64,000 nt of DNA, taken from contig NZ_JANLOD010000006.1 of NCBI RefSeq assembly GCF_025466085.1, positions 1 through 64,000 on the forward strand. Reading direction: 5' to 3'. Each line of letters starts with the position of its first letter. Position 1 is the first letter of the stretch. Shown here in pieces: positions 45,270 to 54,222 of the stretch. The position numbers were made by a program, and so were the translations under genes. Below the pieces are notes generated by a model, which saw nothing but the letters and a program-made list of their open reading frames with translations, was not told where the DNA came from and did not search any database. The DNA is from Pseudomonas sp. 14P_8.1_Bac3. Its GTDB lineage: Bacteria; Pseudomonadota; Gammaproteobacteria; Pseudomonadales; Pseudomonadaceae.

Positions 45270-47512
45270 CTCCGCAAGATAAAGAAGCCTTCGAAGAACT
45301 GTTGGCCAACTGTGCCGACGAACCGATCCGCTTCCCTGGCGCGATTCAGCCGCACGGGTTGCTGGTGACCCTGAGCGAGCCGGCGCTGGAGATCATCCAG
45401 GTCAGCGCGAACGTCGAGACCTTGCTCGCCCGCGACCCGTTACGTCTCATCGGCAAGCCGCTGGCGGAGCTGATCGGCGCAGCGCCTGCCGAGGCCGTGC
45501 GTGAAATCCTCAATCACCCGCCCTTCTCCGACGCCCCGCCGCTGCTTTTGCAGCTCAACGGCACGTCGTTCGAAGGGTTGCTCCACCGCCATGAAGGCGT
45601 GTTGATCCTGGAACTGGAAATCCACGTCGAGAACTTCCAGCCCTTCAACGTCGCCGGCATCAACACCCATCTCGGGCGGATGCTCCAACGCCTGCAAGCG
45701 GCCACTTCCCTGCAGGCGCTGTACGACATCAGCGTGACGGAAATCCAGGCCATGACCGGTTACGACCGGGTGCTGATCTACCGCTTTGAAGAAGAAGGTC
45801 ACGGGCAAGTCATCGCCGAAGCATCCAACCCAGCCATGGAAGTATTCAATGGCTTGTTCTTCCCGGCATCGGACATCCCGGAGCAGGCCCGCGAGCTGTA
45901 TCGAACCAACTGGCTGCGGATCATCCCCAACGCCGATTACCAGCCAGTGCCATTGGTGCCGAAGCTACGCCCGGACACCGGGACGCCGCTGGACCTGAGT
46001 TTCGCCACGTTACGCAGCGTTTCGCCGATCCACTGCCAGTACATGAAAAACATGGGCGTGTTGTCGTCCATGAGCATCTCGCTGCTCAAGGGCGACAAAC
46101 TGTGGGGGCTGATCAGCTGTGGCCACCGTCAGCCGCTGCACGTGCCCCACGAACTGCGCATCGCCTGCCAGACCATCGGCCAAGTGTTGTCGCTACAGAT
46201 CAGCGCCATGGAAGCGCTGGAGATCAGCCGCCAGCGTGAAGAAAAAGTCGAGGCGCTTGCCTTGCTCAATCAGGCGATGATCGATTCGCCACAAAACGTG
46301 TTTGACGGTCTGGCCACCCAGCCCGAAGTGCTGATGGCGCTGACCCGTGCCGGTGGTATCGCCATCATCGAAGACAACCAGCTGCACCGCTTTGGCAATT
46401 GCCCTGAGCCCGAAGATATCCGCGCCCTGCACAAGTGGCTGCAGGACAACGGCGAGCCGGTGTTCGCCACGCATCAGCTGTCCACGGTGTATCCGCCTGC
46501 CGCACACTTTCAGCAAACAGCCAGCGGCGTGCTCGCCATGAGCCTGCCCAAACCGGTGGCCAACGGTGTGATGTGGTTTCGGCCAGAGGCGAAGGAAAAC
46601 ATCAATTGGAGCGGTGATCCGCGCAAGCCGCTCGACCTGGAAAACTCCGACGCCGGATTGCGCCTGCGACCGCGCACCTCGTTTGAAATCTGGAAAGTCG
46701 AGATGGCCGGGATCTCCACCAAGTGGAGCCACGGCGATGTGTTCGCGGCCAACGATCTGCGTCGCTCCGCACTGGAGAACGACCTCGCCCGCCAGGTGCG
46801 ACGCGAGCAGGAAGCGGTACGCGCCCGAGATGAACTGGTGGCGGTGGTCTCCCACGATCTGCGCAACCCCATGACGGTCATCTCGATGCTCTGCGGCATG
46901 ATGCAGAAGGCCTTCAGCTCCGACGGCCCCCACACCTCGCGGCGTATCTCCACGGCCATCGACACCATGCAGCAAGCGGCCGGCCGCATGAATACGCTGC
47001 TGGAAGACTTGCTCGACACTTCAAAAATCGATGCCGGACGCTACACTATCACCCCGCAAAAACTCGACGTCAGCCAGATGTTCGAAGAAGCGCAATCGCT
47101 GCTCGCGCCGCTGGCGATGGACAAAAACATCAGCATTTCCTTCGAGGCCGACCCCGATCTGCGCGTCCACGCCGACCCCGAACGGCTGTTCCAGGTCCTC
47201 TCGAACCTGGTCGGCAACGCCATTAAATTCACCCCCCGCCAAGGCGTCATCGACGTCCACGCCAAGTGTGTTGGCGATGACATCATCTTCACCGTGCGTG
47301 ACAGCGGCGAAGGCATTCCCCAGGAGCAACTGCCTCATGTATTCGACCGCTACTGGACGGTGAAGGAAGGCAACCCGACCGGCACGGGTCTTGGTTTGTA
47401 CATCACCCAAGGCATCGTCGAAGCCCACGGCGGACGGATTTTCGCCCAGAGCGAGCCGGGCCAAGGCGCAGAATTCTGCTTCACCGTGCCGGTGTTCAGC
47501 GAGGGCGCGTGA
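45266..47512 (+). CDS. bphP: Bacteriophytochrome sensor histidine kinase
   Basis: About 748 residues. Cys16 in the N-terminal extension (ELLANCADEPIRFPGAIQPHG) is the biliverdin attachment site. The PAS domain runs to about 125, GAF from about 140 with DRVLIYRFEEEGHGQVIAEA, FFPASDIPEQAR and the SPIHCQYMKNMGVLSSMSISL pocket, then PHY. The kinase has H-box VVSHDLRNPM, N-box NLVGNAIKFTP, and G-boxes DSGEGIP and GTGLGLYI. The frame opens at 45239, but ATG at 45266 overlapping bphO is the proper start. A red/far-red light sensor; no response regulator is adjacent. Confidence 0.95.
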   Translation: MTPQDKEAFEELLANCADEPIRFPGAIQPHGLLVTLSEPALEIIQVSANVETLLARDPLRLIGKPLAELIGAAPAEAVREILNHPPFSDAPPLLLQLNGTSFEGLLHRHEGVLILELEIHVENFQPFNVAGINTHLGRMLQRLQAATSLQALYDISVTEIQAMTGYDRVLIYRFEEEGHGQVIAEASNPAMEVFNGLFFPASDIPEQARELYRTNWLRIIPNADYQPVPLVPKLRPDTGTPLDLSFATLRSVSPIHCQYMKNMGVLSSMSISLLKGDKLWGLISCGHRQPLHVPHELRIACQTIGQVLSLQISAMEALEISRQREEKVEALALLNQAMIDSPQNVFDGLATQPEVLMALTRAGGIAIIEDNQLHRFGNCPEPEDIRALHKWLQDNGEPVFATHQLSTVYPPAAHFQQTASGVLAMSLPKPVANGVMWFRPEAKENINWSGDPRKPLDLENSDAGLRLRPRTSFEIWKVEMAGISTKWSHGDVFAANDLRRSALENDLARQVRREQEAVRARDELVAVVSHDLRNPMTVISMLCGMMQKAFSSDGPHTSRRISTAIDTMQQAAGRMNTLLEDLLDTSKIDAGRYTITPQKLDVSQMFEEAQSLLAPLAMDKNISISFEADPDLRVHADPERLFQVLSNLVGNAIKFTPRQGVIDVHAKCVGDDIIFTVRDSGEGIPQEQLPHVFDRYWTVKEGNPTGTGLGLYITQGIVEAHGGRIFAQSEPGQGAEFCFTVPVFSEGA

Positions 47513-47570
47513 GTGAGGTTTTTGCCGGGCGGCGGCTGATGGGTGATCGCTAGGCTTTATGAGAGGCAGT

Positions 47571-47596
47571 GCCCTTCAATGCTGACAAAGAAGGGC
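47571..47596 (+). terminator. Hairpin downstream of bphP
   Basis: GCCCTTC (47571-47577) pairs with GAAGGGC (47590-47596) around 12 nt. There is no T-run, so it may be a Rho-independent-like or mRNA-protecting hairpin. Confidence 0.4.
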
Positions 47597-47684
47597 CTGC
47601 ACCGTTTTGTGTCTTGTCCTGTGACCGCTTCAGGCGGACAAAAAACTCTTCGCCACCCAACCTGTCAGCAGCAAAATTTCCAAG

Positions 47685-47774
47685 TGTTCAATTAATGAAC
47701 AATCTATGACAAGCCATGTGCACTGGGCTTCCTGGACCGTTATCCACAGATATACACACCCATTCTGTGGATAG
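47685..47774. promoter_or_regulatory. Inverted repeat and DnaA-box-like pair between convergent genes
   Basis: TGTTCA-ATTAA-TGAACA is at 47685-47701. TTATCCACA, the consensus DnaA box, is at 47740-47748, and an inverted TGTGGATAG (8 of 9 bases) is at 47766-47774. All lie in the 277-bp gap between bphP and the serine hydrolase gene, where no promoter is needed. Confidence 0.5.
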
Positions 47775-47789
47775 CTTTACCCTTTCAAA

Positions 47790-48737
47790 TCACACCGCCC
47801 TCACCGCGTCATACGCCAGTCGAGCAATCGCAGGCAGCACCTGCGTGCCTTCGGACATCGCCTGCCCTTGGGTAAACACGGCCAGGGTGAACGCCTGGTA
47901 ATGTCCCTCATGATCCAACGGCAGCTCTACGTAACCAAGGTCGTGGCGGCGATAGCTGGCCAGCGGGTCTCCCGTCCAGCCGGTCCAGCCGGCCTTGGAG
48001 TAAAGCGTGGCATCGCTGGGCAGGTTCGCACCGAAATAGCCGTTTATCTGCGCCGCAGGTTGCGCGGCGAATTCGGCGGTCAGCGGCCGATGGAAGCGTG
48101 CGGTCATGCGGCGGCAACGTTCGGGTGACGCAACCGTGCCGTTGAACAGTTCGAACATCAGCCGCGCCGCCGCATTGCTGCACAAGCGATTGTGGTTGTT
48201 GCCACCGAAGGTCACGAAGGCTTTTTCCCGGCCGTAACGCTCGTCGTCCATCAGCTTCTGGCACAGATTGATCTCCGCCAGCTCTGGCCACGCCAGAGAC
48301 TGAAAATAGCGGTTAACCGCTTGCCGCCGATTGGCCCAGAGCGTGAATTCCTCGGCGGACAACAACGTGTCGCCGGTGGTCTGCGTGATCAGGTCAATGA
48401 CGTAGTTGGTCGCGGTATTGCTCGACCAGATGATCATGTCGCGCATCGCTCGCTCAAGATCTTCATGGGGCTGCACCTGACCACTCGCCAGGCAGGCATC
48501 CATCGCCACCAGATAAAACGCCTTGACCACGCTGCACGGGTAGAACAATTGTTGCCCGCGATAGGCGAAACCTTCTGGCCGATGGGCTCGGCCCTCCTGG
48601 GTCAGGCGCTGCGGATGCAACAACAAGGTCACCCCCAGGCCGTCTGCGCTCAGCCCTGCCGAGCGGTAATCCTCGAGGGCTTTCTGGACAAGAGTGTCCC
48701 CCAGGTCCTGGCTGCGAGGGGTGGTGTCAAAGAACAT
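47790..48737 (-). CDS. Cytoplasmic serine hydrolase of the class A beta-lactamase fold
   Basis: About 315 residues with S69-V-V-K72 (YPCSVVKAF), SSN (105-107, IIWSSNTATNYVI) and KAG (248-250, YSKAGWTG), the three class A/DD-peptidase-fold motifs. There is no signal peptide, unlike real beta-lactamases, so it should act in the cytoplasm. The ATG at 48737 has AGGAG about 10 nt upstream and overlaps the end of the ABC ATPase gene by 11 bp. As the last gene of a peptide-importer operon it probably cleaves the imported substrate, perhaps D-peptides. Confidence 0.8.
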   Translation of the reverse strand: MFFDTTPRSQDLGDTLVQKALEDYRSAGLSADGLGVTLLLHPQRLTQEGRAHRPEGFAYRGQQLFYPCSVVKAFYLVAMDACLASGQVQPHEDLERAMRDMIIWSSNTATNYVIDLITQTTGDTLLSAEEFTLWANRRQAVNRYFQSLAWPELAEINLCQKLMDDERYGREKAFVTFGGNNHNRLCSNAAARLMFELFNGTVASPERCRRMTARFHRPLTAEFAAQPAAQINGYFGANLPSDATLYSKAGWTGWTGDPLASYRRHDLGYVELPLDHEGHYQAFTLAVFTQGQAMSEGTQVLPAIARLAYDAVRAV

Positions 48738-49764
48738 GGCGAGACGTCTCCTGGTCAAAAGCGCTGAGCTGCGGTTGGTACGGATGTATGCACCGCACCC
48801 TGTGGTCGGACGGGTATTCATCAAGTGCCGGAATCGCCGCTCGGCACGCGGCCGTCACTCGCGGACAACGGCTGGAAAAGGCGCAGCCCGGTGGCGGATT
48901 GTGCGGGTCAGGCAACTCGCCCTCCAGGCTTGGCGTGAGGTTGCGCTGGTCCGGATCCGGTAACGGAATCGCCGATAGAAGCGCCCGGCTGTAGGGATGC
49001 ATCGGCGTATCGAACAGGGTGTCGGCGTCGGCCAGTTCCATCATCTGCCCCAGGTACATCACACCGATGCGCTGACTGATGTGGCGCACCACGTTCAAGT
49101 CGTGGGCAATAAACAAAAACGCGACGCCCATGGTTTCCCGGATCTCTTCGAACAGATTGATGATCTGCGCCTGTACCGAGGCGTCCAAGGCCGACACCGG
49201 TTCATCCGCAACGATCAATTCCGGGCCCACCGCCAACGCGCGGGCGATGGAAATCCGTTGACGCTGGCCGCCGCTGAACGCGTGGGGCAAACGATCCTTG
49301 AGCCTGGGTGGCAAACCGACGGTGAGCAACAGCTCATCGATACGGTCATCACGCTCCGACTTGCTCGCCCCGATGCCGTGCACCTTGAGGGTTTCACCCA
49401 AGGTTTGGGCCAGCGTCATACGCGGATTCAACGACGAATAGGGATCCTGAAAAATCATCTGGATCTTGCGACTGATCGCGAAGCTGTTGCCCAACTCACT
49501 GATGGGCCGACCGCGCCAGAGTATTTCTCCGGCACTCGGTGGGTGCAGGCCCACCAGGCAGCGCCCGAGTGTGCTCTTGCCGCAACCGGACTCCCCGACC
49601 ACACCCAGGGTTTCCCCGGCGGCGATGCTGAACGACACATCGCGAACCGCATGCAGTCCGCGCGCGGGAGCACCGGATAAAAGATCGATCAAGCCTCGGG
49701 GCTTATCAAAACGCTTGTGCAGATGCCGGACTTCCAGCAACGGCGGTTCACTGGACTTCACCAT
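48727..49764 (-). CDS. Peptide ABC importer ATPase (DppF/OppF type)
   Basis: About 345 residues. Walker A is GESGCGKST, signature FSGGQRQR, Walker B ELIVADEPVSALD. The C-terminal Opp/Dpp extension has the iron-sulfur-type Cys motif (GCAFSSRCPRVTAAC). AGGAGGAG precedes the ATG at 49764, which overlaps the preceding ATPase gene by 7 bp. It energises the permease with the other ATPase. Confidence 0.93.
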   Translation of the reverse strand: MVKSSEPPLLEVRHLHKRFDKPRGLIDLLSGAPARGLHAVRDVSFSIAAGETLGVVGESGCGKSTLGRCLVGLHPPSAGEILWRGRPISELGNSFAISRKIQMIFQDPYSSLNPRMTLAQTLGETLKVHGIGASKSERDDRIDELLLTVGLPPRLKDRLPHAFSGGQRQRISIARALAVGPELIVADEPVSALDASVQAQIINLFEEIRETMGVAFLFIAHDLNVVRHISQRIGVMYLGQMMELADADTLFDTPMHPYSRALLSAIPLPDPDQRNLTPSLEGELPDPHNPPPGCAFSSRCPRVTAACRAAIPALDEYPSDHRVRCIHPYQPQLSAFDQETSRHVL

Positions 49765-50747
49765 GGCAACTCCTCCTGACGGATGCAGGCACTCTGATGA
49801 TCCGTACCGAATTCGCGCAACGCAGGCTCCTGTTGCGCGCACCGCTCAGTGGCAAATTCACAACGCGGACGAAAGCGACAACCTTGCTGCGGCTCGGCCA
49901 GGTTGGGCGGTGCGCCGGCGATCGGCTTGAGCTTGCTGCGCTGTCCGGCATGACTGGGCAGCGCGGCGAGCAGCGCGCGGGTGTAGGGATGCAGCGGGCG
50001 TTTGAACAGGGCACGGGTGCTGCCGATCTCGACGATCTTGCCGGCGTACATTACGGCTACCCGATCACAGGTTTGCGCCACGACACCTAGATCGTGGGTG
50101 ACCAGCAACACCCCCATGCCGGTTTCATCGCGCAGGCGCAACAGCAGCTTGAGGATCTGGTCCTGGATGGTCACGTCCAGCGCGGTGGTGGGTTCATCGG
50201 CGATCAGCAAGCGCGGCCGACAGGCCAGGGCGATGGCGATCAACACCCGTTGACGCATGCCGCCACTGAACTCATGAGGCCAGGCTTGCAGACGCTGCTC
50301 TGCCGACGTCACACCGACCAGGCGCAACAACTCGATGCATTCCTGGCGCAGTTGCGCGCGACTCAACGTGCGATGTCGACGCAGACCTTCAGCGATCTGG
50401 TCGCCGATGCGCATGGTCGGGTTGAGGGCCGTCATCGGGTCCTGGAAAATCATCGCCAGCTTCTCGCCGCGCACCGCCATCATCTCGCGATTGCTCAGGC
50501 TGGCCAGGTCCTGGCCTTCGAGCAGAATCTGCCCGCCGGCGATCTCCACCGCGGCGCCACCAAACAGGCGAATCACCGAACGGCAGGTGGTGCTTTTGCC
50601 ACAGCCGGACTCGCCTACCAGGCCGAATATCTCGCCTGGCTGAATATCGAAGCTGACCTGGTCAACCGCGGTAACCCGCTGCTGGAATCCGGGAAAGCAG
50701 GTGCGCAGTTCTTTGACTTGCAACAGAGGCGCTAGGGATGGGTTCAT
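49758..50747 (-). CDS. Peptide ABC importer ATPase (DppD/OppD type)
   Basis: A 329-residue protein with Walker [10 protein letters not shown], signature FSGGMRQR, Walker [13 protein letters not shown] and the C-terminal [13 protein letters not shown] motif. The order after the permeases and the overlap with the DppF-type gene match dpp/opp operons. The ATG at 50747 overlaps the DppC-type stop (ATGA). Confidence 0.93.
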   Translation of the reverse strand: MNPSLAPLLQVKELRTCFPGFQQRVTAVDQVSFDIQPGEIFGLVGESGCGKSTTCRSVIRLFGGAAVEIAGGQILLEGQDLASLSNREMMAVRGEKLAMIFQDPMTALNPTMRIGDQIAEGLRRHRTLSRAQLRQECIELLRLVGVTSAEQRLQAWPHEFSGGMRQRVLIAIALACRPRLLIADEPTTALDVTIQDQILKLLLRLRDETGMGVLLVTHDLGVVAQTCDRVAVMYAGKIVEIGSTRALFKRPLHPYTRALLAALPSHAGQRSKLKPIAGAPPNLAEPQQGCRFRPRCEFATERCAQQEPALREFGTDHQSACIRQEELPW

Positions 50748-51583
50748 GCTTTTGGCCTCAGAAAATTATCCAGCCCGTCACCGAGCAACGCGAAACTGAT
50801 GCCCACGTAGACAATGGCCAGCCCTGGAAACAAAGAGATCCACCAGCCATCGAGAATGAAGTTTCGCCCCTCGGAAATCATCACGCCCCACTCCGGGGTG
50901 GGCGGTTGAATGCCCAGGCCTAGAAAGCCCAGGGAGGTGACCGCGAGAATGGTCAGCACCACATCCGCCATCATGAACACGATGGCCGGGGTGATCACAT
51001 TGGGCAGCACGTGCCGCAAGACAATGCGCAGATGGCTGTAGCCCAACACCTGGGCGGCTTGAACATATTCCGCACGCTTCACCAGCAGCACTTCGCCGCG
51101 CACGATGCGCGCAAAGGAAATCCACACCACCACCGTGAAAGCGATGTACATGTTGCCGACGCTTGGCCCCAGCGAGCCGACGATGGCAATCACCAGCACG
51201 TAGAACGGAAACGCCCAGAGGATATCGACCAGACGCATCAGCACCGTGTCGACCCAGCCGCCGAGGTAGCCAGACACCAGGCCAACGGTGGTGCCGATCA
51301 GGAACGGCAGAATCACACAGATGCTGGCGATCTGCAGGTCGATGCCAATGGCATGCACCACCCGCGAGAACACATCACGACCCAGGTCATCGGTGCCAAA
51401 CCAGTGCTCGGCCCCCGGTGGCAGCAAGGCAATCGAGAAGTCCACTTCCAGCGGGTCGCTGTGCAATAACAGCGGCCCGAGGAAGCCCGTCAGCAGCAAC
51501 AGCGCGAGCAGCATCAGCCCCGCTTGCAGCGAGTAATTGCGGGTTAAACGTTGCCAGGTTTCAGCACTGAGAAATCGACTCAT
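50744..51583 (-). CDS. Peptide ABC importer permease (DppC/OppC type)
   Basis: A 279-residue permease with an N-terminal TM helix, then HWFGTDDLGRDVFSRVVHAIG, the DppC signature, and the EAA loop AAQVLGYSHLRIVLRHVLPNV. About six TM helices. Overlaps DppB-type and DppD-type genes at both ends by ATGA. Confidence 0.93.
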   Translation of the reverse strand: MSRFLSAETWQRLTRNYSLQAGLMLLALLLLTGFLGPLLLHSDPLEVDFSIALLPPGAEHWFGTDDLGRDVFSRVVHAIGIDLQIASICVILPFLIGTTVGLVSGYLGGWVDTVLMRLVDILWAFPFYVLVIAIVGSLGPSVGNMYIAFTVVVWISFARIVRGEVLLVKRAEYVQAAQVLGYSHLRIVLRHVLPNVITPAIVFMMADVVLTILAVTSLGFLGLGIQPPTPEWGVMISEGRNFILDGWWISLFPGLAIVYVGISFALLGDGLDNFLRPKA

Positions 51584-52521
51584 GACAGTTTCACCCGTGG
51601 GTCGGCGATGACGTACGCCAGGTCCGTCAGCAGATTGATCAGGACGACCAGGACCGCGAAGGTGACGGTCAGGCCTTGCACCATCGGGTAGTCCCGGGCG
51701 CTGATGGACGACACCAGCAAATTACCCAGGCCCGGGATGGCGAACACCGATTCGATCACGACCGTGCCACCGATCACCCAACTGGTGTGCACGCCGAGTA
51801 CCGAGATGGTCGACAGCAACGAATTGCGAAAGACATGGCGCAACAGCAAGGCGCTTTGTCCGATGCCTTTGGCGCGTGCGGTGTCGATGTATTCGGCGGA
51901 CAGCACGCCAATGATCGAGCTGCGCATCGAACGGATGGTCAGCGCGGCAGTGCCGAGCGCGACGACAAAAGACGGCAGGAACAAGTGATGCAAACGGTCG
52001 AGAAAACCGTCGCCGTAACCCGACACGGGAAAAATCGGCCAGTAAATGCTGAAGGCCAGCACCAGCAGCACGCCGATCCAGAACGCCGGCATCGACATCG
52101 CCATCACGAACAGCACTTTGATCAAGTGATCGAAGAAACCGTTGCGGCGCAACGCGCTGAGAAATGCCAGCGGCACGGTCATCAGCAGCGCCAGCACGGT
52201 GCTGTAGCCGACCAGCGCCAGGGTCGCCCAGAGTCGTTCCCAGATCAGTGGACCGACCGCCGTCTTGTAAGCGATGGAATTGCCGAAACTGCCTTGCAGG
52301 CAATCCTTCAAGAAATTCAGGTACTGCAACCAGACCGGCCGGTCGAGCCCCAGTTGGGTCGTCAACCGGGCAATCTCTTCGGCGCTGCCACGGTTACCCA
52401 GGATAAGCGTTGCCGGGTCACCCGGCATGACCCGCAACAACAGAAACGCGATCAGCGTGATGCCCAGCAAGACGGGAATCAGCTGCAATAATCGCGAAAA
52501 GCAAAAACGTAATATCTGCAC
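51580..52521 (-). CDS. Peptide ABC importer permease (DppB/OppB type)
   Basis: About 313 residues starting VQILRFCFSRLLQLIPVLLG, typical of DppB, with MPGDPATLILG, the EAA loop TARAKGIGQSALLLRHVFRNSL and VIESVFAIPGLGNLL. The GTG at 52521 has GGGG 6 nt upstream; an in-frame ATG lies at 52533. About six TM helices. Confidence 0.92.
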   Translation of the reverse strand: MQILRFCFSRLLQLIPVLLGITLIAFLLLRVMPGDPATLILGNRGSAEEIARLTTQLGLDRPVWLQYLNFLKDCLQGSFGNSIAYKTAVGPLIWERLWATLALVGYSTVLALLMTVPLAFLSALRRNGFFDHLIKVLFVMAMSMPAFWIGVLLVLAFSIYWPIFPVSGYGDGFLDRLHHLFLPSFVVALGTAALTIRSMRSSIIGVLSAEYIDTARAKGIGQSALLLRHVFRNSLLSTISVLGVHTSWVIGGTVVIESVFAIPGLGNLLVSSISARDYPMVQGLTVTFAVLVVLINLLTDLAYVIADPRVKLS

Positions 52522-52604
52522 GTACGACCCCACATCAGTCGGCTACGGCCACGGTGGCCAGAAGCGCCACAAACGCCAGGTCATGGCGTTCGTGGCGGGT
52601 TCGT

Positions 52605-54140
52605 TTACTTGACGCTGACGTCTTCGAGGCGGTAGTTCGAGGTCGGCAGGACCTCGAAGCCTTCGACGTTCTTTCTGGCGGCGTAAGGTGCTTTCTGGTG
52701 GTAAAGGAAAATGAACGGCGCACCTTCATGGACCCGTGCTTCGATTTCCTTGAACTGCTTGCCACGCTCTTCGCCGTCGGGCGTGCTGCGCTCCAGTTCG
52801 TAAAGCTCGTTCACCCGGGCATCTTTCCAGCGGGTGTGCATGGCGTCAGCCCGTTCCGGATTGACCGAGGTGAAACCCACCAATTGGTCAGGGTCGAGGG
52901 TGTCGCTGGTGGTAAAGCTCAAGGCCATTTCGTAGTTGCCGGACTTGGTGGTGCTGAACTGCGAGCTGCTTTCGATCAACTGCAGTTCCACTTCGACACC
53001 GATTTTTTTCAGCGAGTTTTGAATCACGCTCGCCACCTGGCGATGGGTGGCGTCACCGGAAGCCACGAGCATTTTGGTTTTGAAACCGCCTGCCAGACCG
53101 GCTTCGGCGAGCAGTGCCTTGGCCTTCTCGGGATCGAACGGGTACGCGCTGATATCGGTGTTGTTATAGACCATGACCGGCAGCGGCGACGTCGCGACAG
53201 TGCCGTTGCCGCGCAGCACCCCTTTGATCAGCCCGGTCTTGTCGACAGCGTAGTTCAGTGCCTGGCGCACGCGTATGTCATCGAAAGGTTTGACCTGGGT
53301 GTTCAGCTGGATCAGCTCGGTGCGCAGGACGTTGGCGAGGCCGACGTTCAGGTTGGGGTCACGCTTGAGCTGCTCAATCTGGTTGAACGGCACACCGACA
53401 ATGGCATCCAGTTCCCCCGCCTGCAAACGCAGGGCACGGGCGTTGTCATCGGCGACGATATTGATCACCGCGCTGTCCACCTTCGGCTTTTGCGGGTTCC
53501 AGTATTCGGGGTTCTTGTTCAGCGCCATCTTCTCGCCCCGGCGCCATTCACCGATCACGAATGGACCGCTGCCCACCGGTTTGTCGAAGAACGCATCACC
53601 CTGCGCCTCCACGGTTTTGCGCGGCAGAATCGACGCGCTCCACATCGCCAGATTGCTCAGCATCGGGGTGAAGGGTTTGTCCAGCGAAAGCATTACCGTG
53701 TGTTCATCGACAACCGTGAAGCGGGTGATCGGCCGGAAGAAACGTCCCCAGTCCGATGTTTCGCTGGCCGCGCGCTTGAGGGAAAACACCACGTCCTCGG
53801 GCGTCACCGGTTCACCGTTGGAGAACTTCGCAGTGGGGCGCAGATGGAAGGTGTAGTCCTTGCCGTCGGCCGAAATATCCCATTTCTCCGCCAGCCCGGG
53901 CTCCATGCTTTTACCGTCCGTACCCGTGCGTACCAATTGATCGAAGATCAGAAGCTCGGTCCAGATCGCCGGGTTGTCATTGGTATGGATAGGGTCGAGC
54001 GTCAGTGCATCGGCCGAGATACCCAATCGCAAGGTGGATGCCAGCGCACTGGCATCAGGGAGCAGCAGTGCACTCGCGCTGGCCAGTAACAACCCACAGG
54101 CCAATCGCGTTTTCCCACCGAACAAATCAATTTTTTTCAT
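52605..54140 (-). CDS. Peptide ABC importer substrate-binding protein (DppA/family 5)
   Basis: A 511-residue periplasmic protein with a signal peptide (1-34, LLLASASALLLPDASALAS) and the SBP family-5 pattern LDPIHTNDNPAIWTELLIFD, LAEKWDISADGKDYTFHLRP and RQALNYAVDKTGLIKGVLRG. It delivers peptides or peptide-like ligands to the DppBC permease. It is first of the transport genes, 82 bp after the D-amino-acid dehydrogenase gene. Confidence 0.93.
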   Translation of the reverse strand: MKKIDLFGGKTRLACGLLLASASALLLPDASALASTLRLGISADALTLDPIHTNDNPAIWTELLIFDQLVRTGTDGKSMEPGLAEKWDISADGKDYTFHLRPTAKFSNGEPVTPEDVVFSLKRAASETSDWGRFFRPITRFTVVDEHTVMLSLDKPFTPMLSNLAMWSASILPRKTVEAQGDAFFDKPVGSGPFVIGEWRRGEKMALNKNPEYWNPQKPKVDSAVINIVADDNARALRLQAGELDAIVGVPFNQIEQLKRDPNLNVGLANVLRTELIQLNTQVKPFDDIRVRQALNYAVDKTGLIKGVLRGNGTVATSPLPVMVYNNTDISAYPFDPEKAKALLAEAGLAGGFKTKMLVASGDATHRQVASVIQNSLKKIGVEVELQLIESSSQFSTTKSGNYEMALSFTTSDTLDPDQLVGFTSVNPERADAMHTRWKDARVNELYELERSTPDGEERGKQFKEIEARVHEGAPFIFLYHQKAPYAARKNVEGFEVLPTSNYRLEDVSVK

Positions 54141-54222
54141 CGTTTCGCTCTCTGTTTTTATGATTAATCAGGGTCGTATTGCGCTGCACGTTACGGGCCA
54201 CACGGGCCTTCGATTTGAAAAA

